From assembly GCF_002998435.1 (NCBI RefSeq), contig NZ_CP027231.1, positions 2,893,001 through 2,957,000 on the forward strand: 64,000 bases of DNA, written 5' to 3'. Below, in pieces: positions 49,348 through 59,024 of the stretch. The position numbers and the translations under genes are program-made. Origin of the DNA: Bacteroides zoogleoformans (GTDB lineage: Bacteria; Bacteroidota; Bacteroidia; Bacteroidales; Bacteroidaceae). Below the pieces are notes generated by a model. It saw only the letters and a program-made list of their open reading frames with translations. It made no database searches and was not told the DNA's origin. How positions within the stretch are numbered: the stretch's first letter is position 1; the number at the start of each line of letters is the position of its first letter.

Positions 49348-50478
49348 ATGAATATGGAAATTAATCCTTCTGAGTACAAGATTCTAATCGTTGACGATGT
49401 GATGTCAAACGTGTTATTGTTGAGGGTGCTCTTGACAAACGAGAAATTTACAATTGCTACGGCCAATAACGGACGACAAGCATTGGAACAGGTAAAAAAA
49501 GAAAACCCGGACTTGATATTACTGGACGTGATGATGCCGGACTTGAGCGGCTTTGAAGTAGCCCAGCAGTTGAAAGCAAATCCCGATACGGCTGAAATCC
49601 CAATAATCTTTCTGACCGCATTGAATGGTACGGCAGATATTGTGAAAGGATTTCAGGTGGGAGGAAGTGATTTTATTTCTAAACCTTTCAATAAGGAGGA
49701 ACTGATTATTCGTGTCACACATCAAATATCATTGGTGGCAGCAAAACGACTTATCCTGAGCAAGACTGAAGAATTACAACGTACTATTGCCGGACGAGAT
49801 AAGCTGTATTCGGTCATTGCTCATGATTTGAGGTCTCCGATGGGCTCCATCAAAATGGTGCTGAACATGTTGATACTGAATTTGCCGGCAGAGAAGATTG
49901 GCGACGAAATGTACGAATTATTGATTATGGCCAATCAAACCACAGAAGATGTATTCTCACTGTTGGATAATCTGTTGAAGTGGACTAAGAGTCAGATAGG
50001 CAAGTTAAATGTGGTTTATCAAGATGTGAATCTTGTGGAAGTGACAGATAGCGTGATTGACATCTTCAATATGGTGGCTAAACTGAAGAAGATAACAATC
50101 AAAGAAACAAAACCGGACAAGATAATGGTGAATGCCGACATTGATATGCTGAAGACAGTGGTTCGCAATTTATTAAGTAATGCCATCAAATTTAGCAAAG
50201 AGAATTCAGAAGTCTTGGTGAAAGTCAAGGAGGAGGGGGATATGGCAGTTATCTCTGTTCAAGACTATGGCTGTGGAATCAGTGAAGAAGGACAGAAGAA
50301 ATTGTTGCATACCGATACTCATTTCAGTACATTTGGCACGAACAATGAAGAGGGGTCCGGCTTAGGACTTTTGCTATGCAAGGATTTTGTTATGAAGAAT
50401 GGTGGAAAACTCTGGTTCACTTCTAAAGAAAAAGAAGGCTCAACATTTTGCTTCTCCATTCCGCTGAAGAAAGGCTGA
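49348..50478 (+). CDS. Response regulator-histidine kinase fusion
   Basis: 376 residues with no membrane segment. Receiver domain first (about 8-125): ILIVDDVMSN, phosphorylated Asp in LILLDVMMPDLSG (near 60), and the Lys in FISKPFNKEEL. Then HisKA with His in YSVIAHDLRSPMGSIKMVLN (near 159) and a HATPase domain: VVRNLLSNAIKFSKEN, DYGCGIS and GSGLGLLLCKDF. The receiver at the N-terminus suggests a second kinase feeds it. Operon with the decarboxylase; a link to surface polysaccharide is only suggested by that. Confidence 0.9.
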   Translation: MNMEINPSEYKILIVDDVMSNVLLLRVLLTNEKFTIATANNGRQALEQVKKENPDLILLDVMMPDLSGFEVAQQLKANPDTAEIPIIFLTALNGTADIVKGFQVGGSDFISKPFNKEELIIRVTHQISLVAAKRLILSKTEELQRTIAGRDKLYSVIAHDLRSPMGSIKMVLNMLILNLPAEKIGDEMYELLIMANQTTEDVFSLLDNLLKWTKSQIGKLNVVYQDVNLVEVTDSVIDIFNMVAKLKKITIKETKPDKIMVNADIDMLKTVVRNLLSNAIKFSKENSEVLVKVKEEGDMAVISVQDYGCGISEEGQKKLLHTDTHFSTFGTNNEEGSGLGLLLCKDFVMKNGGKLWFTSKEKEGSTFCFSIPLKKG

Positions 50479-50565
50479 CAGGGGAAAATAAGGGCTCGGT
50501 TCGAAAACCCTGTTGCTCTGACTGGCTTGATTGTATAATTGGTTACTCTTGCCCCATGAAACACA

Positions 50566-50736
50566 GTGGGAAGTCTTAAAAACAGCGTTTCCGGAAGGAA
50601 CATTACTAATTTGAGCTTTGTAGATTACTATAAAACTGATGCAACTTTAGAGTATTGGCTTGATGAATCTGATTATCTGTCTCGTGAGGATTATAAGAGA
50701 TGCTGTGTCCGGTCCTTATGGTTTTACCGAATCTAA
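50566..50736 (+). other. Short open frame, possibly a gene remnant
   Basis: From a GTG the frame gives VGSLKNSVSGRNITNLSF then VDYYKTDATLEYWLDESDYL and SREDYKRCCVRSLWFYRI before the stop, 56 residues. The composition is protein-like but I recognise no family and see no promoter. The rest of the 450-bp gap after the kinase gene shows only a weak hairpin near 50480-50515. Confidence 0.2.
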
Positions 50737-50877
50737 AACGATTTAGGATTTCTCTCATCCGTGCCCGTCGTGTTTATTTTCATGTGAGATGACGTAAATG
50801 GATAGATCGTTCTACCAGCGAAATAGTATAGAATTTTTCTTTTTTAATCAACATCCAAAAGTTTCAAAAAGAAAGAA

Positions 50878-50919
50878 GGAAGCTTAAAACCTATAATTAT
50901 CCGTGTTTTAATAGCTTCC
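50878..50919 (-). terminator. Terminator after tRNA-Arg
   Basis: GGAAGC...TTAAAAC pairs with GTTTTAA...GCTTCC; on the minus strand it is followed by TTCTTTCTTTTTG. Confidence 0.7.
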
Positions 50920-50928
50920 TTTTTTTCG

Positions 50929-51002
<74 letters not shown>

Positions 51003-51165
51003 AGCCTTGTTTGCAGTGCAAAAGTACATTTTTTTGATATTACTGCAAAATTTTGCGGTAAAAAATGTGCTATAAAAACCGCTATATGCCTAGCGACATG
51101 TACGGTGGTAATCTCAAGGTCGTGATTACGGTGGTTCGGGAGGACGGACAATAAATGCAAAAAGT

Positions 51166-51203
51166 AGGAAGCAAATGCTTTTTATGATTAGCATTTACTT
51201 CCT
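51166..51203 (-). terminator. Terminator of recA
   Basis: AGGAAGTAAATGCT and AGCATTTGCTTCCT (minus strand) form a 14-pair stem with one mismatch, followed by ACTTTTTGC. It lies eight bases after the recA stop. Confidence 0.85.
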
Positions 51204-51210
51204 CCCCGAT

Positions 51211-52251
51211 TTATTTTTCCTTTTTGAGTTCTGCAAAGATAAGTCCTTCTAACTCTTCGGCTAATTCGGGATTGTCGAGAATGACTTGTTTCGCAGCATC
51301 ACGACCTTGAGCAATTTTGGTATTATTGTAGCTGAACCAGGAACCGCTTTTCTTGATAATCTCCATCTCTACACCCAAGTCTATAATTTCGCCGGCACGT
51401 GAAATTCCTTCACCGAACATGATGTCGAACTCTGCGCGACGGAAGGGGGGGGCAACTTTATTCTTCACCACCTTGACCTTGGTTTGCTTGCCCAGAATCT
51501 CCTCACCATTCTTGATGGCCTGCCCCGGGCGGATATCGAGACGCACGGAAGCGTAGAACTTCAAGGCGTTACCACCGGTCGTAGTTTCGGGGTTACCGAA
51601 CATTACACCTATCTTTTCACGTAGCTGGTTGATGAAGATGCAAGTTGTACGCGTTTTGCTGACAGCCGACGTAAGTTTACGTAGGGCCTGCGACATGAGA
51701 CGTGCTTGGAGGCCTACCTTGTTTTCACCCATATCGCCTTCTATTTCAGCTTTAGGGGTTAGTGCAGCAACAGAGTCTATCACAATGATGTCAATGGCAG
51801 AGGAGTGGATGAGCTGGTCGGCAATGTCCAGAGCCTGCTCGCCATTGTCGGGCTGTGAAATGAGCAGATTATCTACGTCCACGCCTAATTTGGCGGCATA
51901 GAAGCGGTCGAATGCATGTTCGGCGTCAATGAAAGCGGCTATGCCTCCCATTTTCTGCGCTTCAGCGATGGCATGAATGGCCAAAGTGGTTTTACCTGAT
52001 GACTCCGGACCGTATATCTCGATGATGCGTCCGCGTGGATAACCGCCTACGCCAAGTGCCACGTTCAGTCCGATGGAGCCGGTAGGAATTACTTCTATTG
52101 GCTCAATATTTTCACTGCCCATCTTCATGATGGAGCCTTTGCCAAAGCTCTTTTCTATTTTGTCTATGGCTGCCTGCAAAGCTTTCAACTTACCGGCAGG
52201 TGTTTCAGCGCCATTTTCTGTTTCAAAAAACAATTCGTCTTTTTTTGCCAT
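51211..52251 (-). CDS. recA: Recombinase RecA
   Basis: 346 residues. Walker [15 protein letters not shown], Walker B in [20 protein letters not shown], loop L1 [14 protein letters not shown] and L2 with [20 protein letters not shown] are all present, as is the N-terminal [20 protein letters not shown]. It carries out homologous recombination and triggers the SOS response. It is the last gene of a three-gene leftward operon, 17 bases after bcp, which is unusual company for an SOS gene; no separate promoter is obvious in that gap. Confidence 0.98.
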   Translation of the reverse strand: MAKKDELFFETENGAETPAGKLKALQAAIDKIEKSFGKGSIMKMGSENIEPIEVIPTGSIGLNVALGVGGYPRGRIIEIYGPESSGKTTLAIHAIAEAQKMGGIAAFIDAEHAFDRFYAAKLGVDVDNLLISQPDNGEQALDIADQLIHSSAIDIIVIDSVAALTPKAEIEGDMGENKVGLQARLMSQALRKLTSAVSKTRTTCIFINQLREKIGVMFGNPETTTGGNALKFYASVRLDIRPGQAIKNGEEILGKQTKVKVVKNKVAPPFRRAEFDIMFGEGISRAGEIIDLGVEMEIIKKSGSWFSYNNTKIAQGRDAAKQVILDNPELAEELEGLIFAELKKEK

Positions 52252-52268
52252 AAATATATTACTATGTT

Positions 52269-52715
52269 TTAAAGAATTTGGGCGGAATGATCCTTGGTCT
52301 TCACCTCTTTGGTGGTGATGATACGTTCTACAACGCCTTCTTCGTTAATGATAAAGGTAGTGCGGAAAGTTCCCATGTATTTGCGACCGTACATGCTCTT
52401 CTCTCCCCATACGCCGAATTGCTCCACCAATTTCTTGTCAGTGTCTGCGATCAGACTAAAGGGGAGATTGTTCTTTTCGATAAATTTTTGATGCGATATT
52501 TGACTATCTACACTGACGCCGATGACCTCGTAACCGGCTTTATGTAAGTCTGTATAATTGTCACGCAGGTTGCAGGCCTGTGCGGTACACCCTGACGTCA
52601 TGTCTTTGGGATAGAAATAAAGTACAATTTTTTTTCCTTTGTAATTGCTCAGGCGTATTTCTTCGCCTTTCTCATTGATACCCAGTATGTCGGGGGCTTT
52701 GTCTCCTACGTTCAT
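52269..52715 (-). CDS. bcp: Thiol peroxidase, Bcp/PrxQ type
   Basis: 148 residues with a thioredoxin fold. The peroxidatic Cys lies in [20 protein letters not shown], with the second Cys five residues later (CTAQAC), the pattern of alpha-type Prx[21 protein letters not shown] and a conserved [20 protein letters not shown] follow. It reduces hydrogen and alkyl peroxides with thioredoxin. It lies between the dehydrogenase (12 bases) and recA (17 bases). Confidence 0.93.
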   Translation of the reverse strand: MNVGDKAPDILGINEKGEEIRLSNYKGKKIVLYFYPKDMTSGCTAQACNLRDNYTDLHKAGYEVIGVSVDSQISHQKFIEKNNLPFSLIADTDKKLVEQFGVWGEKSMYGRKYMGTFRTTFIINEEGVVERIITTKEVKTKDHSAQIL

Positions 52716-52727
52716 GGCCTTTCGTTA

Positions 52728-53921
52728 TTAAACTTCCAAATCTCCGTCGAAAATCTCATGCCAGGGCAATCCCTGCTTGTTGAGTTGTTCCATGAAAGGA
52801 TCCGGGTCGAACTCTTCCACGTTCCATACTCCCGGTCTTTTCCAAAGGCCTTTGAGGAACATCATTGCGCCAATCATGGCAGGTACGCCGGTGGTATAGC
52901 TTACACCCTGCATGCCGGTCTCTTTATAGGCTTCCTGATGGCTGCAGTTGTTGTATACATAATAGGTGTGCTCCTTACCGTCTTTCAGTCCGCGGATGCG
53001 GCAACCGATGGAGGTCTCGCCTTCATAGTTCTCGCCCAAGTCCTGCGGATTGGGAAGTACGGCTTTGAGGAACTGCAACGGAACAATCTTGGTGCCGTTG
53101 TATTCCACCTCGTCGATACGTGCCATGCCGATGTTCTGAATTACACGCAGGTGCGTCAGATACTCCTGGCCGAATGTCATCCAGAAGCGCGCACGCTTGA
53201 TGGTGGAGAAATTCTTGACCAGCGACTCCAGCTCTTCGTGATAAAGCAGATAAGAGTCGCGCGGACCTATATTGGGATAAGTGAGGTCTTTATGAATTTC
53301 AAGCGGACGGGTAGTCACCCATTGGCCGTTTTCATAATAACGTCCGTTTTGAGTGATTTCGCGGATGTTGATTTCCGGATTGAAGTTGGTGGCAAATGCT
53401 TTGTGATGGTTGCCTGCATTGCAATCCACGATATCCAGATACTCGATCCGGTCGAAGTGATGCTTGGCTGCGTAAGCCGTATAAATGCCGCTCACGCCCG
53501 GGTCGAAACCACAACCGAGAATAGCGGTAAGCCCGGCTTCTTCGAAACGTTTCTTATAGGCCCATTGCCAGCTATATTCAAAGTGGGCCACATCTTTCGG
53601 CTCGTAATTGGCCGTGTCCAGATAGTTGACGCCACTCTTCAGGCATGCTTCCATGATGGTAAGATCCTGGTAGGGGAGAGCCACGTTTATGACAATTTCG
53701 GGTTTGAAACGATTGAAAAGCGCTACAAGTTCATCCACACAGTCTGCATCTACTTGAGCGGTCTGGATGGCAGGGGTTCCGATGGCTTTGACAACGGTGT
53801 CACATTTGGACTTGGTTCGGCTGGCTATCATGACTTCTGTAAAAACATCAGGATTTTGAGCCACTTTGTGTGCAACAACGGTACCTACACCGCCCGCACC
53901 GATAATAAGAACTTTACCCAT
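52728..53921 (-). CDS. Carboxynorspermidine/carboxyspermidine dehydrogenase (saccharopine dehydrogenase family)
   Basis: 397 residues. N-terminal NAD(P)-binding fold, VLIIGAGGVGTVVAHKVAQN, with IASRTKSKCD as the cofactor-specificity loop. FDPGVSGIYTAYAAKHHFD and DIVDCNAGNHHKAFATNFNP are typical of the bacterial enzymes that make carboxyspermidine from aspartate semialdehyde and a diamine. Bacteroides make spermidine by this route, together with a decarboxylase encoded elsewhere. First gene of the bcp-recA operon; a TATATTTG promoter lies about 50 bases upstream. Confidence 0.88.
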   Translation of the reverse strand: MGKVLIIGAGGVGTVVAHKVAQNPDVFTEVMIASRTKSKCDTVVKAIGTPAIQTAQVDADCVDELVALFNRFKPEIVINVALPYQDLTIMEACLKSGVNYLDTANYEPKDVAHFEYSWQWAYKKRFEEAGLTAILGCGFDPGVSGIYTAYAAKHHFDRIEYLDIVDCNAGNHHKAFATNFNPEINIREITQNGRYYENGQWVTTRPLEIHKDLTYPNIGPRDSYLLYHEELESLVKNFSTIKRARFWMTFGQEYLTHLRVIQNIGMARIDEVEYNGTKIVPLQFLKAVLPNPQDLGENYEGETSIGCRIRGLKDGKEHTYYVYNNCSHQEAYKETGMQGVSYTTGVPAMIGAMMFLKGLWKRPGVWNVEEFDPDPFMEQLNKQGLPWHEIFDGDLEV

Positions 53922-53970
53922 TCTTTACTACTTATTATACTATGATCTTGTTTGTGAAAATAATAGAGAG

Positions 53971-53978
53971 CAAATATA
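53971..53978 (-). promoter_or_regulatory. Promoter -7 element TATATTTG of the dehydrogenase-bcp-recA operon
   Basis: TATATTTG on the minus strand, 49 bases upstream of the ATG at 53921. Confidence 0.55.
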
Positions 53979-54252
53979 AGGGTTAATTCTCATAAAATCA
54001 TTATGAAGCGGTTTTAATTTTACCTGATATTGGAACTTACCCGCAATTTTGACCTCTGTCATTTACATTCCGCCATCAAAAAATTAATATACACGATAAA
54101 AAGAAACACCGAAGCGGTGCTTCCGCATCGCTGTGGGCAAATGTACCTGTTTTTGCACAAAAAATAGGCCTCTAACCCTATTATAAAGAGTTTTTAAATG
54201 AAAGAGCCGTGTTGTTTTATCAAATTTTATTTTGTTTTCCGACATAAATGAA

Positions 54253-54260
54253 TATTTTTG
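54253..54260 (+). promoter_or_regulatory. Promoter -7 element TATTTTTG of the YitT gene
   Basis: TATTTTTG fits the consensus; the leader to 54324 would be about 58 bases. Confidence 0.5.
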
Positions 54261-54323
54261 CAAGACTTTTAGAGAACGGGCCAATCAAAATAGACAAACA
54301 AGTTAGATAGCCACCATTAGAAC

Positions 54324-55214
54324 ATGAAAAGAATTGCAAGCATCTCCCCCCGACAGAACACCATGCGTGAGCTGAAGGATTATCTGATGATTACCTTGGG
54401 CATGATTATGTACGACATAGGATGGACAGTATTCTTGCTTCCCAATGACATTACCACAGGTGGCGTACCCGGCATTGCATCCATCATCTATTTTGCAACC
54501 GGATTACCTGTACAGTACAGCTATTTCAGCATCAACTTCATCTTACTTCTACTCGCCATCTACATCATGGGATGGAAGTTCAGCATCAAAACCATATTCG
54601 CCGTCTTCACACTGACTTTCTTCCTCACCATCATTCAGAAACTGGCAGAAGGCACCAACCTCCTCCACAACCAACCTTTCATGGCATGTGTCATTGGAGC
54701 ATCCTTCTGCGGAGGAGGCGTGGGCATCGCTTTCTCCTACAATGGCAGCACAGGCGGCACGGATATCATCGCCGCCATCATTAACAAATATCGGGACATA
54801 ACTTTGGGAAAGGTTATATTGATATGCGACCTCATCATCATCTCTTCCAGTTACTTTGTGTTGCGTGACTGGGAAAAGGTCGTATATGGATATGTAACCT
54901 TGTACATATGCAGCTTTGTAGTGGATCAGGTGGTGAACAGCGCCCGCCAATCGGTGCAGTTCTTCATCATCAGCGACAAATATGAAGAGATAGCCAAAAA
55001 CATCAGCATACATCCACACCGGGGAGCAACAGTCATCAATGCTTCAGGCTTCTATACCGGACGCGAAGTGAAAATGCTCTTCATTCTTGCCAAGAAACGG
55101 GAATCCCCCGTTATTTTCCGGTTGATAAAAGACATAGATCCCAATGCATTCGTCTCACAGAGTGCAGTCATCGGGGTATATGGAAAAGGGTTCGACACGA
55201 TCAAGGTAAAATGA
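54324..55214 (+). CDS. YitT family membrane protein
   Basis: 296 residues. Five membrane helices in the first 200 residues (for example MITLGMIMYDIGWTVFLLPN, FSINFILLLLAIYIMGW, VTLYICSFVVDQVVNSA), with the family block DITTGGVPGIASIIYFATG and FSYNGSTGGTDIIAAIINKY. The C-terminal DUF2179 domain starts near residue 215 (FIISDKYEEIAKNISIHPHR, ATVINASGFYTGREVKMLFI). Function not established; transport or sensing is suggested by the fold. Its 3' end overlaps the convergent gene by 14 bases. Confidence 0.9.
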   Translation: MKRIASISPRQNTMRELKDYLMITLGMIMYDIGWTVFLLPNDITTGGVPGIASIIYFATGLPVQYSYFSINFILLLLAIYIMGWKFSIKTIFAVFTLTFFLTIIQKLAEGTNLLHNQPFMACVIGASFCGGGVGIAFSYNGSTGGTDIIAAIINKYRDITLGKVILICDLIIISSSYFVLRDWEKVVYGYVTLYICSFVVDQVVNSARQSVQFFIISDKYEEIAKNISIHPHRGATVINASGFYTGREVKMLFILAKKRESPVIFRLIKDIDPNAFVSQSAVIGVYGKGFDTIKVK

Positions 55215-55848
55215 AATGTCCTTTTTCCCAGCGATAAACAATGGAGCGGCGAATAAATGCGGTCAGTTTTTCTGCCGCTTCTTTATCCATATAATCTGTT
55301 GTGGCAAGCGTAAACGTCAGTGCAGGTTCCTCAGCGGCAAGTTCGGCTTTCACCAACAGCATATCAGCTTGACGTAAGGCTGCCTGCCGGTATACATCGG
55401 ACGTATCAGGATTCATAGTCAGAAAATCGTTCATAGCGGGCCATTGGGACAGGAAAGATGAAGACGGCAGTTCTTGCCAATCGGCAGCATAGAACTTTAC
55501 ACGACTGTCGCAAGCCGGAGCGCAGGCCGTAGAGACCACACAAATAACCTTTGTACTATCGTTCATCGGCAAAAGTTTCATTTCCCAAAAACTTTGCGAG
55601 GACATCCTTACTTTTATATAATCAGGAGAAAGTGCAGTCATTTCCGATTTACCTCCGAAGCGATTGGTTACCTCAGCTTTCATCTTGCTCTCCAGAAAGT
55701 CTATAAAATCAGCACGATTCACAGCAGAAAGCGACGGGCATAATGAATCAGGCATGTTTTTAAAAAACATTTTAGCTTCCTGAGCCAGCAAACAAGCGGT
55801 TCCAAGGAAAAGCAGACATATCAAAATGCTTAATCGTTTCTTCATCAT
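55201..55848 (-). CDS. DUF3256 family secreted protein
   Basis: 215 residues with a signal peptide (LSILICLLFLGTACLLAQ). The mature part begins EAKMFFKNMPDSLCPSLSAV, the mark of DUF3256, a Bacteroidales-specific family of unknown function. SSQSFWEMKLLPMNDSTKVI and CVVSTACAPACDSRVKFY lie in the middle with two Cys residues. It may be in one operon with the EamA and truA genes upstream (gaps of 108 and 76 bases). Confidence 0.85.
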   Translation of the reverse strand: MMKKRLSILICLLFLGTACLLAQEAKMFFKNMPDSLCPSLSAVNRADFIDFLESKMKAEVTNRFGGKSEMTALSPDYIKVRMSSQSFWEMKLLPMNDSTKVICVVSTACAPACDSRVKFYAADWQELPSSSFLSQWPAMNDFLTMNPDTSDVYRQAALRQADMLLVKAELAAEEPALTFTLATTDYMDKEAAEKLTAFIRRSIVYRWEKGHFILP

Positions 55849-55956
55849 ATTTTCTTCTTAAATATTTCATTGCGCCATCCGATTGCAAGCTACTCTACCC
55901 GCTCCAAACAGCTTTTCACAGAAGTGCCCATATACACTTCAGCCATCAGTCTTTAC

Positions 55957-56856
55957 TCATTTACTGCCCAAATATAGGAAGAACATTCCAATCAACACCA
56001 AAACAAGGTCTACAGCCTTGCTTTTTAAATTCTTTTCACGGAAGAAAAGCGCGCCGAAAAGGAAAGAGACGACTACACTTCCGCGGCGAACCATGGAAAC
56101 AATGGAAATCATGGAGTCATCGTAACTCAAGGCATAGAAATAAACAAAATCGGCCGCACAAAGAAAAAGAGAGATGCCAATGATTGTCCACTCCCAACGG
56201 AACGGAGTGCTCTCTTTGCGCCGGGGATACCACAACAGCAGGATGACGGGACACATGATAAAGACCTGATAGACATTGTACCAAGACTGAACCAACATCG
56301 GGTTGAGGTGCTTCATCAGGTATTTGTCGTACAATCCGCTGACGGCACCCGTCACAGCGGCAAGCACGATAAAGAGAATCCACTTGTTGTGCCTGAAGTC
56401 GATGCCTTCTTTCTTGCCCGAACGGCTCAGCATGAAGAAGGAAAGCACCGCAAGCATCACCCCGATCCATTGATAAAGATTCAGCCGCTCGCCAAACACC
56501 AGCATGGCTCCCACAAGCACCATCACCGGGCGGGTGGCATTTATAGGCCCCACGATGGTCAGCGGCAGATGCTTCATTCCGAAATAGCCGAACACCCACG
56601 ACGAAAGCACAATGAACGATTTTATCACAATGAACTTATGCGCCTCCCATCCCGCCACGGGAACATCGAACATGCTGCCTCGCAAGGCAGAAGGAGCAAA
56701 GGCCGAAATCAAGATGAAAGGAAGAAAGACAAAACTTGAGAAAAGCGTATTCAGAAACAGTACCGGCAACACGGCATTGTCGCGAAGCGACTGCTTCTTG
56801 AAGGCATCATAAAATCCCAGCAAAGCCGCCGAGAGAAAGGCAAGCAATAACCACAT
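55957..56856 (-). CDS. EamA/DMT superfamily transporter
   Basis: 299 residues with ten predicted membrane helices arranged as two EamA repeats of five: the first contains NATRPVMVLVGAMLVFGERL, the second DDSMISIVSMVRRGSVVVSF with FREKNLKSKAVDLVLVLIGM. It exports or imports a small metabolite, unidentified. It lies after truA on the same strand, 76 bases apart. Confidence 0.88.
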   Translation of the reverse strand: MWLLLAFLSAALLGFYDAFKKQSLRDNAVLPVLFLNTLFSSFVFLPFILISAFAPSALRGSMFDVPVAGWEAHKFIVIKSFIVLSSWVFGYFGMKHLPLTIVGPINATRPVMVLVGAMLVFGERLNLYQWIGVMLAVLSFFMLSRSGKKEGIDFRHNKWILFIVLAAVTGAVSGLYDKYLMKHLNPMLVQSWYNVYQVFIMCPVILLLWYPRRKESTPFRWEWTIIGISLFLCAADFVYFYALSYDDSMISIVSMVRRGSVVVSFLFGALFFREKNLKSKAVDLVLVLIGMFFLYLGSK

Positions 56857-56932
56857 CGGTTTGTTTACAATTTAATGATTTACAATTTCAATTCGACCAT
56901 ACAAAGCCGTAGAAGTCCATACCCACTAACCA

Positions 56933-57712
56933 CTAATCACTAAGAAAAATTTCCTCCGGATAGGCTACATCCACCAGAAACAGCGCATTGCCGGGAGCAG
57001 AAGCGCCGGCCCGGCAACGGTCGCGCTGCTCGATGACTTGCCTGAAACCCTCGACGGAGAGTTTGCCCCGCCCCACTTCAAGCAGCGTCCCCACAATGGC
57101 ACGCACCATGTTACGCAAGAAACGATCGGCTTTAATGGTAAACATCCACGTCACTTCATCTTGCCGCGTCCACCCGGCATGCATGATACGGCAGTTGTTG
57201 GTCTTTACATCGGTATGCAGCTTACTGAAGCTGGTAAAATCGGTATAGTCAAACAAAGTCCGGGCCGCTTCATTCATCCGTTCAAAATCGGGAGTTTGAA
57301 ACAGGCGGCAACGATATTGGCGATTGAAAGGTGTCTTGGCCGTAGTGACATAATAGCGGTATGTGCGTGCCGTCGCGTCAAAACGGGCATGTGCATCCGG
57401 CTTTACGGCACGCAGACGGCAGACAGAGATATCGGGAGGAAGAAGCCGATTCAGTTTGTCAGCTATTACAAGGGTGTCCAAAAGCGTATCGCTGTCAAAG
57501 TGAGCCACCATAAGAGAAGCATGTACCCCGGCATCAGTGCGTCCCGCACCCACCACCTCCACTTCACGGCGCAACAAGGTGGAAAGCGCTTTCGTCAGGC
57601 ACGCCTGCACACTAACTCCGTTAGGCTGAATTTGCCAACCGTGATAGGCCGTTCCATCATAAGCCAGATATATGAAATATCGTCGCACGTTCTCTGCTTT
57701 TTTCTGAATCAT
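56933..57712 (-). CDS. truA: tRNA pseudouridine synthase A
   Basis: About 259 residues from the ATG at 57712. The catalytic Asp lies in [40 protein letters not shown] begins the fold and [20 protein letters not shown] and [20 protein letters not shown] follow. It modifies uridines 38-40 of the anticodon arm. A TACCTTTG promoter at 57719-57726 would place the transcript start almost at the ATG, so the mRNA may be leaderless, or the GTG at codon 9 may be the true start. Confidence 0.94.
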   Translation of the reverse strand: MIQKKAENVRRYFIYLAYDGTAYHGWQIQPNGVSVQACLTKALSTLLRREVEVVGAGRTDAGVHASLMVAHFDSDTLLDTLVIADKLNRLLPPDISVCRLRAVKPDAHARFDATARTYRYYVTTAKTPFNRQYRCRLFQTPDFERMNEAARTLFDYTDFTSFSKLHTDVKTNNCRIMHAGWTRQDEVTWMFTIKADRFLRNMVRAIVGTLLEVGRGKLSVEGFRQVIEQRDRCRAGASAPGNALFLVDVAYPEEIFLSD

Positions 57713-57718
57713 CGGCTG

Positions 57719-57726
57719 CAAAGGTA
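57719..57726 (-). promoter_or_regulatory. Promoter -7 element TACCTTTG of truA
   Basis: TACCTTTG on the minus strand, only six bases before the ATG at 57712. Confidence 0.6.
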
Positions 57727-57780
57727 CGAAAAGAGACGAAAAAAGCCACAAACTGTCTCCGCAGTTTCAACTGTTTGCCT

Positions 57781-57788
57781 TATCTTTG
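57781..57788 (+). promoter_or_regulatory. Promoter -7 element TATCTTTG of the DUF5715 gene
   Basis: A perfect TATCTTTG, divergent from the truA promoter, with a leader of about 45 bases to the ATG at 57839. Confidence 0.65.
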
Positions 57789-57838
57789 TCCGGATTTTCA
57801 TCGCAACCTCATTGGTTTGCATCAAAAAAAAACAGAAA

Positions 57839-58525
57839 ATGAAGACACTGCATAAAAAACATTTTATACCGGTTTTGCTACTTGCCGCACTGGCTGCCAC
57901 ATGCACCCTTGCCGGCTGCAAAAAGAAAGACATGTCGCTCAAGCTGAACCAGCCTCGCAACATCCGGGGCGTCATCAGCTACAAACGTTCTTTCGGCGAT
58001 TTGAACGAGAAGCATCTCAATGTGGCCCAAGCACTCGGCATACCGCCGGTCTCTTCGCGCGGAGAAGCAGAAAAGATGAAAGAGAAGCTGCGGCTCATCA
58101 CGACGAATGACCTGTATGCCGTGGATTCGCTGACGCACTCCCTTCCTTATCTCGTCCCGGCAGCGGCAAGCCTGCTGGACACTATCGGCAGCAACTTCCT
58201 CGACTCTCTGGCCGCCAAAGGGTTAAACCCCAATAAGGTGGTAGTGACATCCGTGCTTCGCACCAAAGAGGACGTCAAACGCTTGCGCCGCCGCAATGTC
58301 AATGCCTCCGAAAACTCCGCCCACTTCTATGGCACCACGTTCGATGTCAGTTGGAAGCGTTTCCAAAAAGTGGAAGATAAAGACGGACGTCCCTTGCAAG
58401 ACGTCAGCTCGGACACATTGAAGCTGGTACTGTCCGAAGTGCTAAGGGACCTGAAAAAGGCGGAGAAGTGTTATGTCAAATATGAGTTAAAGCAAGGGTG
58501 TTTTCACATCACGGCCCGAAAATAA
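57839..58525 (+). CDS. DUF5715 lipoprotein, M15-peptidase-like
   Basis: 228 residues from the ATG at 57839; the much longer open frame upstream runs against truA and is spurious. Lipobox LAGC at about residue 24. VVVTSVLRTKEDVKRLRRRN, then SENSAHFYGTTFDVSWKRF, recalls the SxHxxGxxxD zinc-site block of M15 D,D-carboxypeptidases, and CFHITA near the end supplies another His. A cell-wall peptidase role is inferred from those motifs; the family itself is of unknown function. Confidence 0.75.
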   Translation: MKTLHKKHFIPVLLLAALAATCTLAGCKKKDMSLKLNQPRNIRGVISYKRSFGDLNEKHLNVAQALGIPPVSSRGEAEKMKEKLRLITTNDLYAVDSLTHSLPYLVPAAASLLDTIGSNFLDSLAAKGLNPNKVVVTSVLRTKEDVKRLRRRNVNASENSAHFYGTTFDVSWKRFQKVEDKDGRPLQDVSSDTLKLVLSEVLRDLKKAEKCYVKYELKQGCFHITARK

Positions 58526-58678
58526 GCATGGCTACTTAGCAAGCCACATGATTCCACGTTTTCAGCCTGCCCTATACTTCTCCTTTGCAAATTCTATACA
58601 CGCCATTACCTCGCTTACAAAAGCTTTGTCCTACCTAAAATAAGACTATCCTCGTTTTATGCAAGAAAGGTATCATCG

Positions 58679-58760
58679 ACATGGGGATGTTGAGCATTAC
58701 CACATGGGGATGTCGGTAGCGTCAACATGTGGGTGTCATACATTTCAACACCCGGATGTC
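58679..58760. repeat. Four-unit 23-bp tandem repeat
   Basis: ACATGGGGATGT at 58679 and 58702, ACATGTGGGTGT at 58725 and ACACCCGGATGT at 58748 are each 23 bp apart; the first two are ACAT...ATGT dyads. The 600-bp gap around it also holds a degenerate duplicated segment (58580-58665 and 58857-58940) and otherwise no ORF. Confidence 0.85.
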
Positions 58761-59024
58761 ATTCATATCATTACTATAAAAAAATAGATTATTTAATAGA
58801 GATGGACAGGAAAGATTCAGGAAGAATAAAATAGAACTCTTATTGATGCCCGCTAACCCTTTACAAGCTCCATGCTTCCGGCAGTCACCTCATCTACAAA
58901 AGTTTTGTTTTTCTCAAATAAGCCTGTCCTCTTTATAATAGATACCACAGCCTGAATTTATTTTAAACTCCAAATGTTTTTTGCTTTTTAAGACTCTAAA
59001 TAGCAGGTTAACAATATAAATTAG

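Noticed and set aside
51090..51153. Possible 22-residue peptide (MPSDMYGGNLKVVITVVRED)
   Set aside because: Too short, no promoter; may be a gene remnant before the recA terminator but nothing supports it.
57038..57838. Upstream 267-residue extension of the DUF5715 frame
   Set aside because: It is antisense to truA; the lipoprotein signal and promoter place the start at 57839.
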